DNA of 64,000 nucleotides from Vibrio sp. BS-M-Sm-2 (GTDB taxonomy: Bacteria > Pseudomonadota > Gammaproteobacteria > Enterobacterales > Vibrionaceae), in NCBI RefSeq assembly GCF_041504345.1, contig NZ_CP167895.1:1612001-1676000 (forward strand), in the 5' to 3' direction. Below are positions 27,143 through 36,275 of this stretch, one piece after another. A program made the translations under genes and the position numbers. Below the pieces are notes generated by a model. That model was given only the letters and a program-made list of their open reading frames with translations, was not told where the DNA came from and ran no database searches. Each line of letters opens with the position of its first letter. Within the stretch, counting starts at the first letter, position 1.

Positions 27143-29560
27143 CTACTTGCTAATCGCTTTCAATTGGTTAATCGCCTCCGGTGGCGCCACTTTGCTCAAT
27201 GATGAAATACATTGTTCGAACGCTTTCGGTACACCGGGTTGTTGGTAATTACGCGCTAAGATTTCACACTGTGCATACAGGTGTTGTGGATTTCGGCTGA
27301 ATTGGTACGCCTTGTGCAATGACTTACTTGCCGCAAGTACATCCGACTTCTCTAAAGCCAAACCGTACACATACCAATATTGCGGGTCGGTTTGTGCGGT
27401 TTCTGCCGCTTGTTTTAGATAGTTGGTTGCCTGTTTGTAATCTTTCACTCGCAGCATTGATAACCCTGCGCTGTATGGCAACACACTCGATTTTGGTTGC
27501 GCTTGAATACCTTTTTTCAGTGTCGCTAATGCTTTTGGCTCGTCACCAAGTGCACGATATAAATCAGCCAAGTTGGCGTAGCTGTTTTCAAAGTAGGGCT
27601 CAATCTCGATAGCACCTTGATAAAACTCAATCGCTTTTTGGTACTGGCCTAAGTCTCGGTAAACGTTACCTAAGTTGGTGCGGCCAAACCCTCTGTCTGC
27701 ATTAAATTGTTGTATCTCAATGTACTCTTCCAATGCAGGCTTGATTTGGTCTTTCTGCAGCGGATTCATTTCTCCCCAGTAACGTACTAGCGCGCCTGCG
27801 GTTTCTGAACGAATCGACAATACAGGGTCCTTCAATAGTGGCTCTAGGATCTGCCAGCGATCAGTGAATGGGAAGCCAGACGAGCCTTGCACCACGCCCA
27901 AGCGGATCATTTCATCATCGTGTTTCACCGCTCTCGCCAATGAGATCAGCGTGTTCTTGCCCGTATTACCCCCCAAACGTTCTAAGCTCGAAGCGCGAAT
28001 GATATTGCTTAAGCTGGCGTCCTGAGCCGAGTATGCCAACGCATCCTCTGCACCTCTGTGCCCTATTGAGTCAGCATAAAAGGCAACGGCAAAATGCTGC
28101 TGATTACGATACTTAGAATCTGGGAACCACTCACCGATTTGCTTATCTGCCCATTGATCAGTTTGATCTTCGTGACAGCTGGTACACACGTTTGGTGTTT
28201 TAATGTGTTGGCTAATATCAGGACGTGGGATGTGCCAACTGTGGTCGCGTCTTGGGTCGACCTCCATGTAAGTCGTCTCAGGCATGTGACAAGTCGTACA
28301 TTGTGAAGCTTCGGTATTCGACTCGTGGAAGGTGTGCTTTTCAGGCGTGTACTCTGATGCAATGTGACATTGGCTACACACCGCTTCTTCGGCAATTTTC
28401 AGTTCTGCAGTATGTGGATCGTGACAGTTAGTACATGTGACCCCTTTTTCAGCCATCACTGATTGTAAGAAAGATCCGTAAACGTAATCTTCATCGTAGA
28501 TTTGACCATCGTTATGGTAAAGCTCAGGGGTAATCAAGCTCAGGCGATACTTATCAAAGAATGACCCATTCACGTGGTCGCCTGTTTCATTCAACTGAGT
28601 ACGTCGGCTGTGGCATTGAGCACAGGTTTGAACTTGATTGGTATGGACGATGTCTTTTGGTTGCAGGGTTGAGTTGCCCTCTTGGTAGACCCATTCTTTC
28701 ACCGACTTCGACAAGTCGCGATCGAAGCCATAATGCGCCGAGACTTGAACATCCTTTACACCATTGGCTTTGGCTGACTTGTTTTGTGTTAACTGATCTT
28801 TAGCTAACTGGGCCTGCTCAACGTGCTCGCTTGCAGGCCCATGACAGGCTTCACAACCGACATTAATCTCGGACCAAGTGGTGTTGTAAGTATTACTTGC
28901 GCTGTCGTAATTCTTTTTTAGGTTTGTTGAATGGCAGTCTGCACACATGAAGTTCCAGTTCTGGCCACTGTTGGTCCAGTAAAACTCATCGGTGTTGGTG
29001 GTATCAGGGTAAAGGTGAAACCAGCGTTGGCCGCCTTCTCCCTCGGTGCGAGAATCCCAAGCGAAAGGAATCAACTGTACACGGCCGTCTTCAAACTCAA
29101 CCATGTACTGTTGTAGAGGCTCAAAGGCAAAGGTATAGCTGATTTTGTAATCTTTGAATTGACCGTCCGGCCCTTCGATGTTGACCCAAAACTCATTACC
29201 CTTGCGAAAAAAACGGTTGGGCTTTCCTTTATGAGTCACAGTTTGATCGTTGAAATCACCCAAAATGGACTCATCGGTAGCGTGTTTCATCGCCATATCA
29301 TGATGAGAGCCTTGCCACGCTTCCACTTCTTCGCTGTGACAGTCAACACATGCTTCAGAACCGACATACGTAGCCTTGGAAGAGTCAGCATCTGAAATTT
29401 CTGAACCACTAAGCGAAGCTTCAGTCGTCGTCGGAGCTTGTTCATTTGCATACACATTGACACTCAGCATCGATAACATAGGTAAAGACAACATTGCGGA
29501 TAATACTGCAACTCGCTGGTGTTTCAATCCGTTCACTAGCGAGCACAACCATGCAGACAT
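27143..29560 (-). CDS. Octaheme c-type cytochrome with C-terminal HEAT and TPR repeats
   Basis: 805 aa with a signal peptide (cleavage near Ala38). Eight CXXCH heme sites lie in the N-terminal half: CVDCH (Cys71), CADCH, CEACH, CAQCH, CTNCH, CSQCH, CTTCH and CTSCH. The C-terminal 320 residues hold HEAT-like and TPR repeats and match the separate heme-less protein at 13984-15042. It would be a periplasmic electron carrier or oxidoreductase of the cytochrome c554/multiheme group with a protein-binding arm. It lies between the MoxR operon and arylsulfatase 1, on the same strand as both, but terminators and promoters separate them. One possible role is electron removal during anaerobic metabolism in the sulfatase locus; substrate and partner are unknown. 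Confidence 0.88.
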   Translation of the reverse strand: MSAWLCSLVNGLKHQRVAVLSAMLSLPMLSMLSVNVYANEQAPTTTEASLSGSEISDADSSKATYVGSEACVDCHSEEVEAWQGSHHDMAMKHATDESILGDFNDQTVTHKGKPNRFFRKGNEFWVNIEGPDGQFKDYKISYTFAFEPLQQYMVEFEDGRVQLIPFAWDSRTEGEGGQRWFHLYPDTTNTDEFYWTNSGQNWNFMCADCHSTNLKKNYDSASNTYNTTWSEINVGCEACHGPASEHVEQAQLAKDQLTQNKSAKANGVKDVQVSAHYGFDRDLSKSVKEWVYQEGNSTLQPKDIVHTNQVQTCAQCHSRRTQLNETGDHVNGSFFDKYRLSLITPELYHNDGQIYDEDYVYGSFLQSVMAEKGVTCTNCHDPHTAELKIAEEAVCSQCHIASEYTPEKHTFHESNTEASQCTTCHMPETTYMEVDPRRDHSWHIPRPDISQHIKTPNVCTSCHEDQTDQWADKQIGEWFPDSKYRNQQHFAVAFYADSIGHRGAEDALAYSAQDASLSNIIRASSLERLGGNTGKNTLISLARAVKHDDEMIRLGVVQGSSGFPFTDRWQILEPLLKDPVLSIRSETAGALVRYWGEMNPLQKDQIKPALEEYIEIQQFNADRGFGRTNLGNVYRDLGQYQKAIEFYQGAIEIEPYFENSYANLADLYRALGDEPKALATLKKGIQAQPKSSVLPYSAGLSMLRVKDYKQATNYLKQAAETAQTDPQYWYVYGLALEKSDVLAASKSLHKAYQFSRNPQHLYAQCEILARNYQQPGVPKAFEQCISSLSKVAPPEAINQLKAISK

Positions 29561-29697
29561 AACATTCCTTGTTTTTATACATCCTTATGCTTAATAAGGT
29601 AGACGTAAAAACAATGAATTTACAATTATTTAGTGGCAGTGAGCTTGATTGTTGTGACTCATATTCACGACTGGTATTTACTCATCGATATGCGCAT

Positions 29698-29723
29698 AAA
29701 AAAAGAGCTCCTAAGAGCTCTTT
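29698..29723 (-). terminator. Terminator of arylsulfatase 1
   Basis: AAAGAGCTC and GAGCTCTTT form a perfect 9-bp stem with a four-base loop. On the minus strand a run of Ts follows. It separates arylsulfatase 1 from the octaheme cytochrome gene. Confidence 0.85.
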
Positions 29724-29768
29724 CGTGTTTTCAGTTTCATCAAGCTGTCAGTTTCAATAAACCAAAGC

Positions 29769-31316
29769 TTACTTGTTATGGTTCTCTTGGAGTTTTTCCA
29801 TAACCTGATCCAAGCTAAAGCTTGCTGCTTTTTGACGTGGTGGGTATTCAGCAAATGTTTCTAAGAATTTGCCCACATACGCTTGCGCAGGGACAAACAT
29901 ATAAGCATGGTCTAACAACCAGTCATAATAGGTATTCGAAGTAATATCTGCGTTTTCGTATGGGTCCATACGCAGGTTAAACAGCTTAGGAAGACGTAAC
30001 GTCACGAACGGTTCTGACCAAATCTGCATGGTACCCGTTGCACGTTGCTCCATGAACACCGCTTTCCATTGGTTGTAACGAAGCGCCGCTAAATCGCCAT
30101 CATCGGTAAAGTAAAATATCTCTGAACGACGGCCTTTTTCTTCTTCACCCGTTAGGTAAGGAAGGAAGTTATAACCATCTAAGTGAACCTTAAACGTTTT
30201 ATCACCAGCAGTATGACCTTTAAGTAGTTTCTCTTTGATTTGGTCATCACCAGCAGCGGCAACGAAGGTTGGCATCCAGTCCATGTGGTGCATGATTTCA
30301 TTGGATACTGTTCCTGGTTCAATCTTACCAGGCCAACGGACCATTGCTGGTACACGGTATGCGCCTTCCCAGTTAGTGTTTTTCTCACCACGGAACGGGG
30401 TTGTCCCCGCATCAGGCCAAGAGTTCATGTGTGGGCCATTATCCGTTGAGTAAAAAACAATCGTGTTGTCTTTGATTCCCAACTCATCCACTTGCTTCAA
30501 TAGTTGCCCAACGTGTCGATCGTGCTCAACCATACCATCAGCGTAGTTACCGACACCAGTCACACCTTTACTGTCCGCTTTCACGTGCGTTCTGAAGTGC
30601 ATACGTGTTGCGTTCCACCAAACGAAGAATGGCTTATCAGCTTTCACAGCGCGATCCATGAAATCGAGTGCGGCATCGAGTGTTTCTTCATCAACGGTTT
30701 CCATACGCTTACGTGTTAATGGGCCCGTATCTTCAATCTTGCCGTCAGCAAATGATTTGATAACACCACGTGGGCCGAATTTCTTACGAAACTCTGGGTC
30801 GGTTGGGTAATCTTCATTTTCAGGCTCTTCTTCAGCATTTAGGTGATAAAGGTTGCCAAAAAATTCGTCAAACCCGTGTGCTGTTGGAAGAAATTCATCT
30901 TTATCGCCAAGGTGGTTTTTACCAAATTGACCAGTCATGTAACCCATAGGTTTAAGCAGTTCAGCAATGGTTGCATCTTCTGCTTGAAGACCAATATCTG
31001 CACCTGGCAAGCCTACTTTACTTAAGCCTGTTCTCAGTACACTTTGACCTGTAATGAACGTAGAGCGACCTGCGGTACAAGATTGCTCTGCGTAGTAATC
31101 GGTAAACATCATGCCTTCTTTGGCGATGCTATCAATGTTCGGAGTTTGATACCCCATTAAGCCAAAGGTGTACGCACTGACATTAGATTGACCAATGTCG
31201 TCACCCCAAATGACGAGAATATTCGGTTTTTCTGCCGCGAATGTGGTGGTGGAAGCCGCCATCATCGCAGTACCCAAAATCGCTAATCGACGTTTGACGC
31301 CATATTTCGCTGTCAT
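29769..31316 (-). CDS. Secreted arylsulfatase, Cys-type (arylsulfatase 1)
   Basis: I place the start at 31316, where GAAGAGG precedes the ATG by five bases; an ATG nine codons upstream (31343) lacks such a site and would add residues before the signal peptide. The protein is 515 aa with a signal peptide ending in TTTFA. Metal-binding NILVIWGDDIG comes first, then the sulfatase motif SCTAGRSTFITGQ with Cys80, the residue to be turned into formylglycine. GKNHLGD and YSTDNGPH supply further active-site residues. It probably removes sulfate esters from a carbohydrate or aryl compound in the periplasm. It is divergent from and clearly paralogous to arylsulfatase 2 (31663-33225). Confidence 0.92.
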   Translation of the reverse strand: MTAKYGVKRRLAILGTAMMAASTTTFAAEKPNILVIWGDDIGQSNVSAYTFGLMGYQTPNIDSIAKEGMMFTDYYAEQSCTAGRSTFITGQSVLRTGLSKVGLPGADIGLQAEDATIAELLKPMGYMTGQFGKNHLGDKDEFLPTAHGFDEFFGNLYHLNAEEEPENEDYPTDPEFRKKFGPRGVIKSFADGKIEDTGPLTRKRMETVDEETLDAALDFMDRAVKADKPFFVWWNATRMHFRTHVKADSKGVTGVGNYADGMVEHDRHVGQLLKQVDELGIKDNTIVFYSTDNGPHMNSWPDAGTTPFRGEKNTNWEGAYRVPAMVRWPGKIEPGTVSNEIMHHMDWMPTFVAAAGDDQIKEKLLKGHTAGDKTFKVHLDGYNFLPYLTGEEEKGRRSEIFYFTDDGDLAALRYNQWKAVFMEQRATGTMQIWSEPFVTLRLPKLFNLRMDPYENADITSNTYYDWLLDHAYMFVPAQAYVGKFLETFAEYPPRQKAASFSLDQVMEKLQENHNK

Positions 31317-31662
31317 AGAAACCTCTTCGTTAGTTATTTGCATCCTGCCCTACAACGTATAGTCCATTTTTTGAACGATCGCGAGATTCACTAAACTATT
31401 AATCTATTTGTCATTTTTCTTCACAGCGACGCGGACAACTAGACGATGGAACTTACGTATATAAACATGATAAGGATCACACATGACGTTAGAGGGCAAA
31501 ATGAGTAAACAGCACCAAAACCCTAAAAATCAAAAGGTTACAATAACCCCATAACAATTAGTTATAACCACTATAAAAAGACACGACCGATTTTAGAGAT
31601 TAATGTTTGCCCAACGATGTGTTGCTCTAACGCATTAATCTTTAAAGTGAATCGGAGTCCTT
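31317..31662. other. Divergent promoter region between the two arylsulfatases
   Basis: 346 bases without a gene. It holds the operator-like copy B (31547-31577) and, just before it, a small dyad GGTTA-CAA-TAACC at 31536-31548. The sequence is AT-rich. The copy B site is about 86 bases from the arylsulfatase 2 start and over 230 from arylsulfatase 1. Confidence 0.6.
31547..31577. promoter_or_regulatory. Operator-like sequence before arylsulfatase 2 (copy B)
   Basis: ATAAC-AATTA-GTTAT dyad followed by a third half-site, TATAAA. It is near-identical (27/31 bases) to the sequence before the MoxR operon, with the same spacing. A shared regulator is the simplest reading; a coincidental run of -10-like elements is the alternative. 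Confidence 0.7.
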
Positions 31663-33225
31663 ATGGGTACTAAAATTAATAAACTAGCATTAGGTGTTGG
31701 CTTATTAGCAGCTTCTTCAGCGGCAACAGCAGCAGAAAAACCAAACATTCTTGCTATCTGGGGTGATGACATTGGTGTATTCAACATCAGTGCATACAAC
31801 AACGGTATGATGGGTTATGAAACACCTAACATCGACCGTATTGCTAACGAAGGCGCACTATTTACTGACCACTACGGTCAGCAATCGTGTACTGCTGGTC
31901 GTGCTGCATTCCTAACGGGTCAAGAACCTTTCCGTACAGGTCTACTAACTATCGGTATGCCAGGCTCTGATCACGGTATCCCAGATTGGGCTCCAACTAT
32001 CGCTGACCTTCTTAAAGAACAAGGCTACATGACTGCTCAGTTCGGTAAGAACCACATGGGTGACCAAGATAAACACCTTCCAACGAACCACGGTTTTGAC
32101 CAGTTCTTCGGTAACCTATACCACCTGAATGCAGAAGAAGAGCCAGAGACATACTACTACCCTAAAGACCCTGAGTTCCGTAAGAACTTCGGACCTCGTG
32201 GTGTAATCAAGTCTACTGCTGACGGTAAGATTGAAGATACAGGTCCTATGACGCGTAAGCGTATGGAGCACGCGGATGAAGAGTTCCTAGAAGAATCTCT
32301 AGCCTTTATGGAAAAAGCAGTGAAAGCTGACAAACCATTCTTCATCTGGCACAACACAACACGTATGCACGTGTGGACTCGTCTACAAGAAAAATACCAA
32401 GGCGCATCAGGTATCAGCATTTACGCTGACGGCATGTTAGAGCACGATGACCAAGTAGGTATCCTTCTAGACAAGCTTGATGAGCTTAAAATCGCAGACA
32501 ACACAATCGTAATCTACTCTACCGATAACGGTGCAGAGACAGTATCTTGGCCTGATGGTGGTGCTACTTACTTCCACGGTGAGAAAGGTACAACTTACGA
32601 AGGTGGTATGCGTGTTCCTCAGCTAGTTCGCTGGCCTGGCACTATCAAACCGGGAACTAAGATCAACGACATCATGGGTCACCAAGACTGGATTCCAACG
32701 CTACTAGCAGCTGCTGGTGATGATAAAGTGGTTGAGAAGCTAGCGTCTGACAAAGGTGCAACTTACAACGGTAAAAACTGGCGTGTACACCTAGATGGTT
32801 ACAACTTCCTACCTTACTTCCAAGGTAAAGAAGAGAAAGGCCCTCGTGACAGCATGCTTTACTTCTCTGCTAACGCTGAACTAAATGCTGTACGTTGGAA
32901 CGACTTCAAGATTTCATTCGCTGTTATGGATGGTAACATCGTTGATGCTGTGCGTTTCCAACCAAACTGGCCTCAAGTAGTTCACCTACGTGCTGACCCA
33001 TTCGAAAAAGCACCACACGAATCTGGCATGTACCTACGTTGGATGGCAGACAACATGTGGCTATTCGTACCTGTAGGCGGCAAAGTGCAAGAGTTCATGA
33101 ACACGCTACCTGACTACCCTATGCAGCAAAGCCAAGTGTTGAACCCTGGTAACTTCAACCAGAATGCTTACATGCTTCAAGGTAAACTTAAGCAACTAGA
33201 AGCGGCAGCAGCACAAGCTAAGTAA
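31663..33225 (+). CDS. Secreted arylsulfatase, Cys-type, highly expressed codon usage (arylsulfatase 2)
   Basis: 520 aa with a signal peptide ending in ATA (about residue 23). NILAIWGDDIG gives the first metal site; the sulfatase motif is SCTAGRAAFLTGQ with Cys76 as the formylglycine precursor; GKNHMGD, HNTTRMH and YSTDNGAE follow. Codon use is very biased: nearly every Arg codon is CGT, Gly is mostly GGT and Asn AAC, unlike its neighbours and its paralogue, which suggests strong expression. It is preceded by the copy B operator and a GGAG ribosome site, and followed by a terminator, so it is a single-gene transcript. Maturation would rely on the radical SAM enzyme at 15136-16467. The natural substrate is not visible. 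Confidence 0.94.
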   Translation: MGTKINKLALGVGLLAASSAATAAEKPNILAIWGDDIGVFNISAYNNGMMGYETPNIDRIANEGALFTDHYGQQSCTAGRAAFLTGQEPFRTGLLTIGMPGSDHGIPDWAPTIADLLKEQGYMTAQFGKNHMGDQDKHLPTNHGFDQFFGNLYHLNAEEEPETYYYPKDPEFRKNFGPRGVIKSTADGKIEDTGPMTRKRMEHADEEFLEESLAFMEKAVKADKPFFIWHNTTRMHVWTRLQEKYQGASGISIYADGMLEHDDQVGILLDKLDELKIADNTIVIYSTDNGAETVSWPDGGATYFHGEKGTTYEGGMRVPQLVRWPGTIKPGTKINDIMGHQDWIPTLLAAAGDDKVVEKLASDKGATYNGKNWRVHLDGYNFLPYFQGKEEKGPRDSMLYFSANAELNAVRWNDFKISFAVMDGNIVDAVRFQPNWPQVVHLRADPFEKAPHESGMYLRWMADNMWLFVPVGGKVQEFMNTLPDYPMQQSQVLNPGNFNQNAYMLQGKLKQLEAAAAQAK

Positions 33226-33526
33226 TAACTAGCTAACGCTCCCCCTCCAAGTAAAGCCAAACAAAGCCGTGATAGCTCAAACGTTATCTCGGCTTTTTAG
33301 TATCCAATACAAAGAACATATAGGCGCTAACCGTCAACTAATACAATTCATCCCAAAGCTATCCGCTCATTTTTCAAAAATATGAACTCACACTAGTCAA
33401 TATGAACCTTGATATATGACTGTTGCGTTAAGATTTCGCAAATTTTTTCAAATCCTTATGACACGACTTGAATTGGAGTTCTTACCGTGCGATTGTAATT
33501 TAACTAACCATAACAACTGTATGATT
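33226..33526. other. Intergenic region after arylsulfatase 2
   Basis: About 300 bases. It contains the arylsulfatase 2 terminator at 33263-33298 and otherwise AT-rich sequence leading to the DUF2057 gene. I see no further gene or clear operator. Confidence 0.5.
33263..33298 (+). terminator. Terminator of arylsulfatase 2
   Basis: AAAGCCGTGATA pairs with TTATCTCGGCTTT (one T-T mismatch), followed by Ts. Confidence 0.82.
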
Positions 33527-34180
33527 ATGAAGACAATCCAAAGCATTGCCCTACTTTCAACTATCGTTGCTGCACCAGCAGTATTAGCTGACGTTGAAAT
33601 CAAAGTTCCATCAAGTGTTGATATTCTGGCAGTAAATGAAGCCAAGCCTGACCTAGATGGCAGCTTATTTTCATCTCATAAAACCCTCACCGTTCCAGAC
33701 GGCCAAAACCAAATCGTATTCCAATATCAACTTGCTTTTGATAAAGGTAACGACCGCGAGTTTGTTGATAGCGATGCTATTATTGCAACCTTTAGCACCA
33801 CAAACGCCGTATTAACGTTTGATATGCCTAAATACCGTAATACCGCTGAAGCGAATAAAGGCTTTGAGAACCTAGATTGGAAATTAGTTGATGAGAACCA
33901 AAATACAATCAGTGTTAAGCAAGACAAGCTATTGAAAGATGGTATGCAGATTGGTCGTAAATTTCCTCAAGAAGCAAAGGAATACAACCAGAAAGGTGGT
34001 GTCGCTGCACTAACACTAGGAGCTAGTACAGGCACAGCTGCGACTGTAGTACAACCAGTCACTCTACCAGCAAAGATTGATGCGAATGCGGCGAATACTG
34101 CTGAAGAAATGCTGTATTTCTGGTACGAAAAAGCCGATGCTGAAACCAAGCAGAAATTCAAAGATTACGTGAACAAGTAG
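33527..34180 (+). CDS. Exported DUF2057 (YccT-like) protein
   Basis: 217 aa from the ATG at 33527, which begins a normal signal peptide (MKTIQSIALLSTIVAAPAVLA); the frame stays open upstream to 33416 but that extension has no signal character. The family is the YccT/DUF2057 group of periplasmic proteins, recognised from the VEIKVPSSVDILAVNEAK start, the VPDGQNQIVFQY segment and the C-terminal LYFWYEKADAETKQKFKDY. No clear ribosome site is seen at either ATG (33521, 33527). The E. coli relative affects curli formation; the role here is unknown. Confidence 0.82.
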   Translation: MKTIQSIALLSTIVAAPAVLADVEIKVPSSVDILAVNEAKPDLDGSLFSSHKTLTVPDGQNQIVFQYQLAFDKGNDREFVDSDAIIATFSTTNAVLTFDMPKYRNTAEANKGFENLDWKLVDENQNTISVKQDKLLKDGMQIGRKFPQEAKEYNQKGGVAALTLGASTGTAATVVQPVTLPAKIDANAANTAEEMLYFWYEKADAETKQKFKDYVNK

Positions 34181-34204
34181 CTCAATGGTCTGAATTTAAA
34201 AATG

Positions 34205-34236
34205 AAAGAAGCTGGCACACTGCCAGCTTCTTTTTT
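34205..34236 (+). terminator. Terminator of the DUF2057 gene
   Basis: GAAGCTGGC and GCCAGCTTC form a perfect 9-bp stem with a five-base loop, followed by six Ts. Confidence 0.92.
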
Positions 34237-34268
34237 GTCTTCATCTAGATGATTTAGGCTTATATTGA

Positions 34269-34427
34269 TTAAGCCGACTCAGTCGATAACACTTTTCCAT
34301 CTACTTTTGTTGGCCATCCTAGCGCTTTGTATTCTGCTGCCAGTAAGTGCGCACAGCGGCTAGAAACTCTTGTTTTAATCCAATCACCAAGCCCCAATAC
34401 TTTATATTCCAATACAGCCATTTTCAT
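34269..34427 (-). CDS. Possible small protein, 52 aa
   Basis: An open frame on the minus strand from ATG at 34427 to TAA at 34269. The product begins MKMAVLEYKVLGLGDW and contains CAHLLAAEYKALGWPTK, a balanced composition that looks like a real protein with Trp, Gly and charged residues, and it fills a gap between two genes otherwise lacking explanation. The ribosome site is weak (GGAAT about ten bases upstream); the second ATG (two codons in) may be used. It would end near the DUF2057 terminator, which works in both directions only weakly. I do not recognise the family. Confidence 0.5.
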   Translation of the reverse strand: MKMAVLEYKVLGLGDWIKTRVSSRCAHLLAAEYKALGWPTKVDGKVLSTESA

Positions 34428-34611
34428 AACAATTCTATTCCGCTTTATTTCAATTTATAAATCTAGCGAGGAAGTTATAGATATGGAAAAACAATGTATG
34501 TTCCCAAAAGAACACAGAAGCTAATTTTGTTGTGAAATACCCATTAAGTGTTGGTAAATTTAACAATAATGAGAGAAAAGTTCGACTCAGTTCGCTCTTG
34601 TTATACACATG

Positions 34612-35328
34612 TTAGGACTTAATCTCAGTGACAGGATTTCGTATCATCAAATTCATCGGTGAAATATGCTCATACAACCCCTCAACATCGGTTATAAACA
34701 CCTTCCCTCTTTGGATCTTCACTAAGCCCTGTTGCTCTATCCCTTTAAGAACTTCGTTTAGCCTAGGTCTTGATATGCCTGTTATCGAACTCAGTTGAAT
34801 TTGTGAAATATTAATGCTGACGGTTGCCCCCGCGATATTGGTCTGGCGTGCCGCAAGTTCCAACAAGACGTAAATGGTTTTCTGCTCTTTTTCATGAATC
34901 GAGGATAAGTAAGCCTGCATCCAAATAGATTGCGCTTTGGTTCCACAGTGAAGTAGCCATTTGTAAACCATGCACTTCCGTTCTGCGAGCTCTAATACCT
35001 TACTTTCAGGAAAAAGTACCATAGTGATAGGCTCGACTTCTTCTGCCACTGCAAAGAGGTTGTAGTCAGCATGTATAGACAAAGCACCCATCCAATCTCC
35101 CCTTCCAATAACACCACCAGATAAGCTTTTCATGTTTTCAGTTGAAAAGCAGATACCTGCTGAGCCCTTAAGAATATAGAAAACGCCCGGTAGGTTTTGA
35201 AATTTTTTCGTAATTTCTAGGCTATGTATGCCCGTCTTTAAAACAGCGATTTCGAGTAGGCTGTCTATAAAGTCTTGTGGTAAATCACACGGCCATTGTA
35301 TTTGTTCACTGATTGTTGGTTCTAACAA
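34612..35328 (-). CDS. Crp/Fnr-family transcriptional regulator
   Basis: 238 aa, TTG start with a strong AGGAGGAA ribosome site. A cyclic-nucleotide-binding-like beta domain (about 20-130) is followed by a dimer helix and a winged helix-turn-helix (about 165-225; INISQIQLSSITGISRPRLNE). No cysteine cluster of the FNR type is present, and the usual cAMP-binding Arg-Ser pair is not clear. It is transcribed alone. Its position beside the sulfatase locus makes it a second candidate regulator of it, with no direct evidence. Confidence 0.85.
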   Translation of the reverse strand: MLEPTISEQIQWPCDLPQDFIDSLLEIAVLKTGIHSLEITKKFQNLPGVFYILKGSAGICFSTENMKSLSGGVIGRGDWMGALSIHADYNLFAVAEEVEPITMVLFPESKVLELAERKCMVYKWLLHCGTKAQSIWMQAYLSSIHEKEQKTIYVLLELAARQTNIAGATVSINISQIQLSSITGISRPRLNEVLKGIEQQGLVKIQRGKVFITDVEGLYEHISPMNLMIRNPVTEIKS

Positions 35329-35538
35329 TAACTAGTTCCTCCTCCGATAGTCTTCATACAGCATTGACACGGTATTTCTCCGCGTTACTTAAATATAGCT
35401 CATTACCAATACAACACTGTATTTCCCTCTAAAGAAAATCATAGTTCTTAGTATCTTAATTCATTTATCTAGCTTAAAAACCAATAAAAATGACCTACAC
35501 TTGTTGATCCTTTAGGTGCTTCTAGCTTTAATTGGATA

Positions 35539-35564
35539 CAAAGCCCTTATGCATACGGGCTTTG
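35539..35564 (-). terminator. Hairpin downstream of the acetyltransferase gene
   Basis: CAAAGCCC and GGGCTTTG form an 8-bp stem with a 10-base loop. No T-run follows on either strand, so termination is uncertain. Confidence 0.4.
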
Positions 35565-35613
35565 AGTAATAGCTATCTTGTTGACTAATGTCGAATGAAA
35601 CAGATTCTGCTCA

Positions 35614-36111
35614 CTAATATTGATAATCAGGCCTAATTCTAGACATAAGTAACATATCGATGTACTTACCCGCTTTGAATGTACTCAGCCTTTTGGTGCC
35701 TTCTAACTGAAAGCCTGCGCGTTCGTACAGAGCAATAGCGGCGTGGTTATCTGCATGAACCTCTAACTCAAGTCGAACGAGGTTAAGCCAATTATCGGAT
35801 TGATTAATAGCTTCTTGCATTAACGCTTGACCAACCCCTTTGCCGTGCATATCCGGGTTAATCGCTATCGCAAGGCCAGCACAATGTTTGTCTCTCACCT
35901 TGGTGGTCATAAATAAAGTAATATGGCCTACTGCTTTGCCAGACACTTCAGCAACTAAAGTGAAATGGTCTGAATGACCAAACAACCGCTCTACCTGATC
36001 AGAGCTAAGGAAAGGCTTTTGTGAAGTATTTTCTGATACTGATGGGTGTCGATAGATATCAAACATATCTTGGCTATCTGTCGTTTCAAGATGTCTTATT
36101 TGTATTTCCAA
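35614..36111 (-). CDS. GNAT-family N-acetyltransferase
   Basis: 165 aa. The acetyl-CoA-binding motif is in AIAINPDMHGKGVGQALMQEA, followed by LELEVHADNHAAIALYERAGF, the standard GNAT pattern. TTG start with AAGGAAG just upstream; the resulting N-terminus (MEIQIRHLE) is typical. Substrate unknown. It is a single gene between a Crp/Fnr regulator and a DUF2860 gene. Confidence 0.88.
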   Translation of the reverse strand: MEIQIRHLETTDSQDMFDIYRHPSVSENTSQKPFLSSDQVERLFGHSDHFTLVAEVSGKAVGHITLFMTTKVRDKHCAGLAIAINPDMHGKGVGQALMQEAINQSDNWLNLVRLELEVHADNHAAIALYERAGFQLEGTKRLSTFKAGKYIDMLLMSRIRPDYQY

Positions 36112-36275
36112 AGCGCTTCCTTATATATTATTTCTATCCATCATCTAATTTTTTATATTACGGATAGCAACGAACACCTACAACCCTTAATACATGTAAG
36201 CTACTGAAATATTTAAAAAAATAGAAAACCTGAGCCTAAGAGCCTGTTTGATTAATTTTATACGTAGTGTGAATG

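Noticed and set aside
29583-29599. CCTTAT-N5-ATAAGG dyad before the octaheme cytochrome as another operator copy
   Set aside because: Its inner spacing is TTAT-N5-ATAA while the other three sites have TTAT-N7-ATAA, and the half-sites differ. It may be unrelated.
34327-34524. 65-aa plus-strand frame in the gap after the DUF2057 gene
   Set aside because: No ribosome site; overlaps the better-looking minus-strand frame at 34269-34427.
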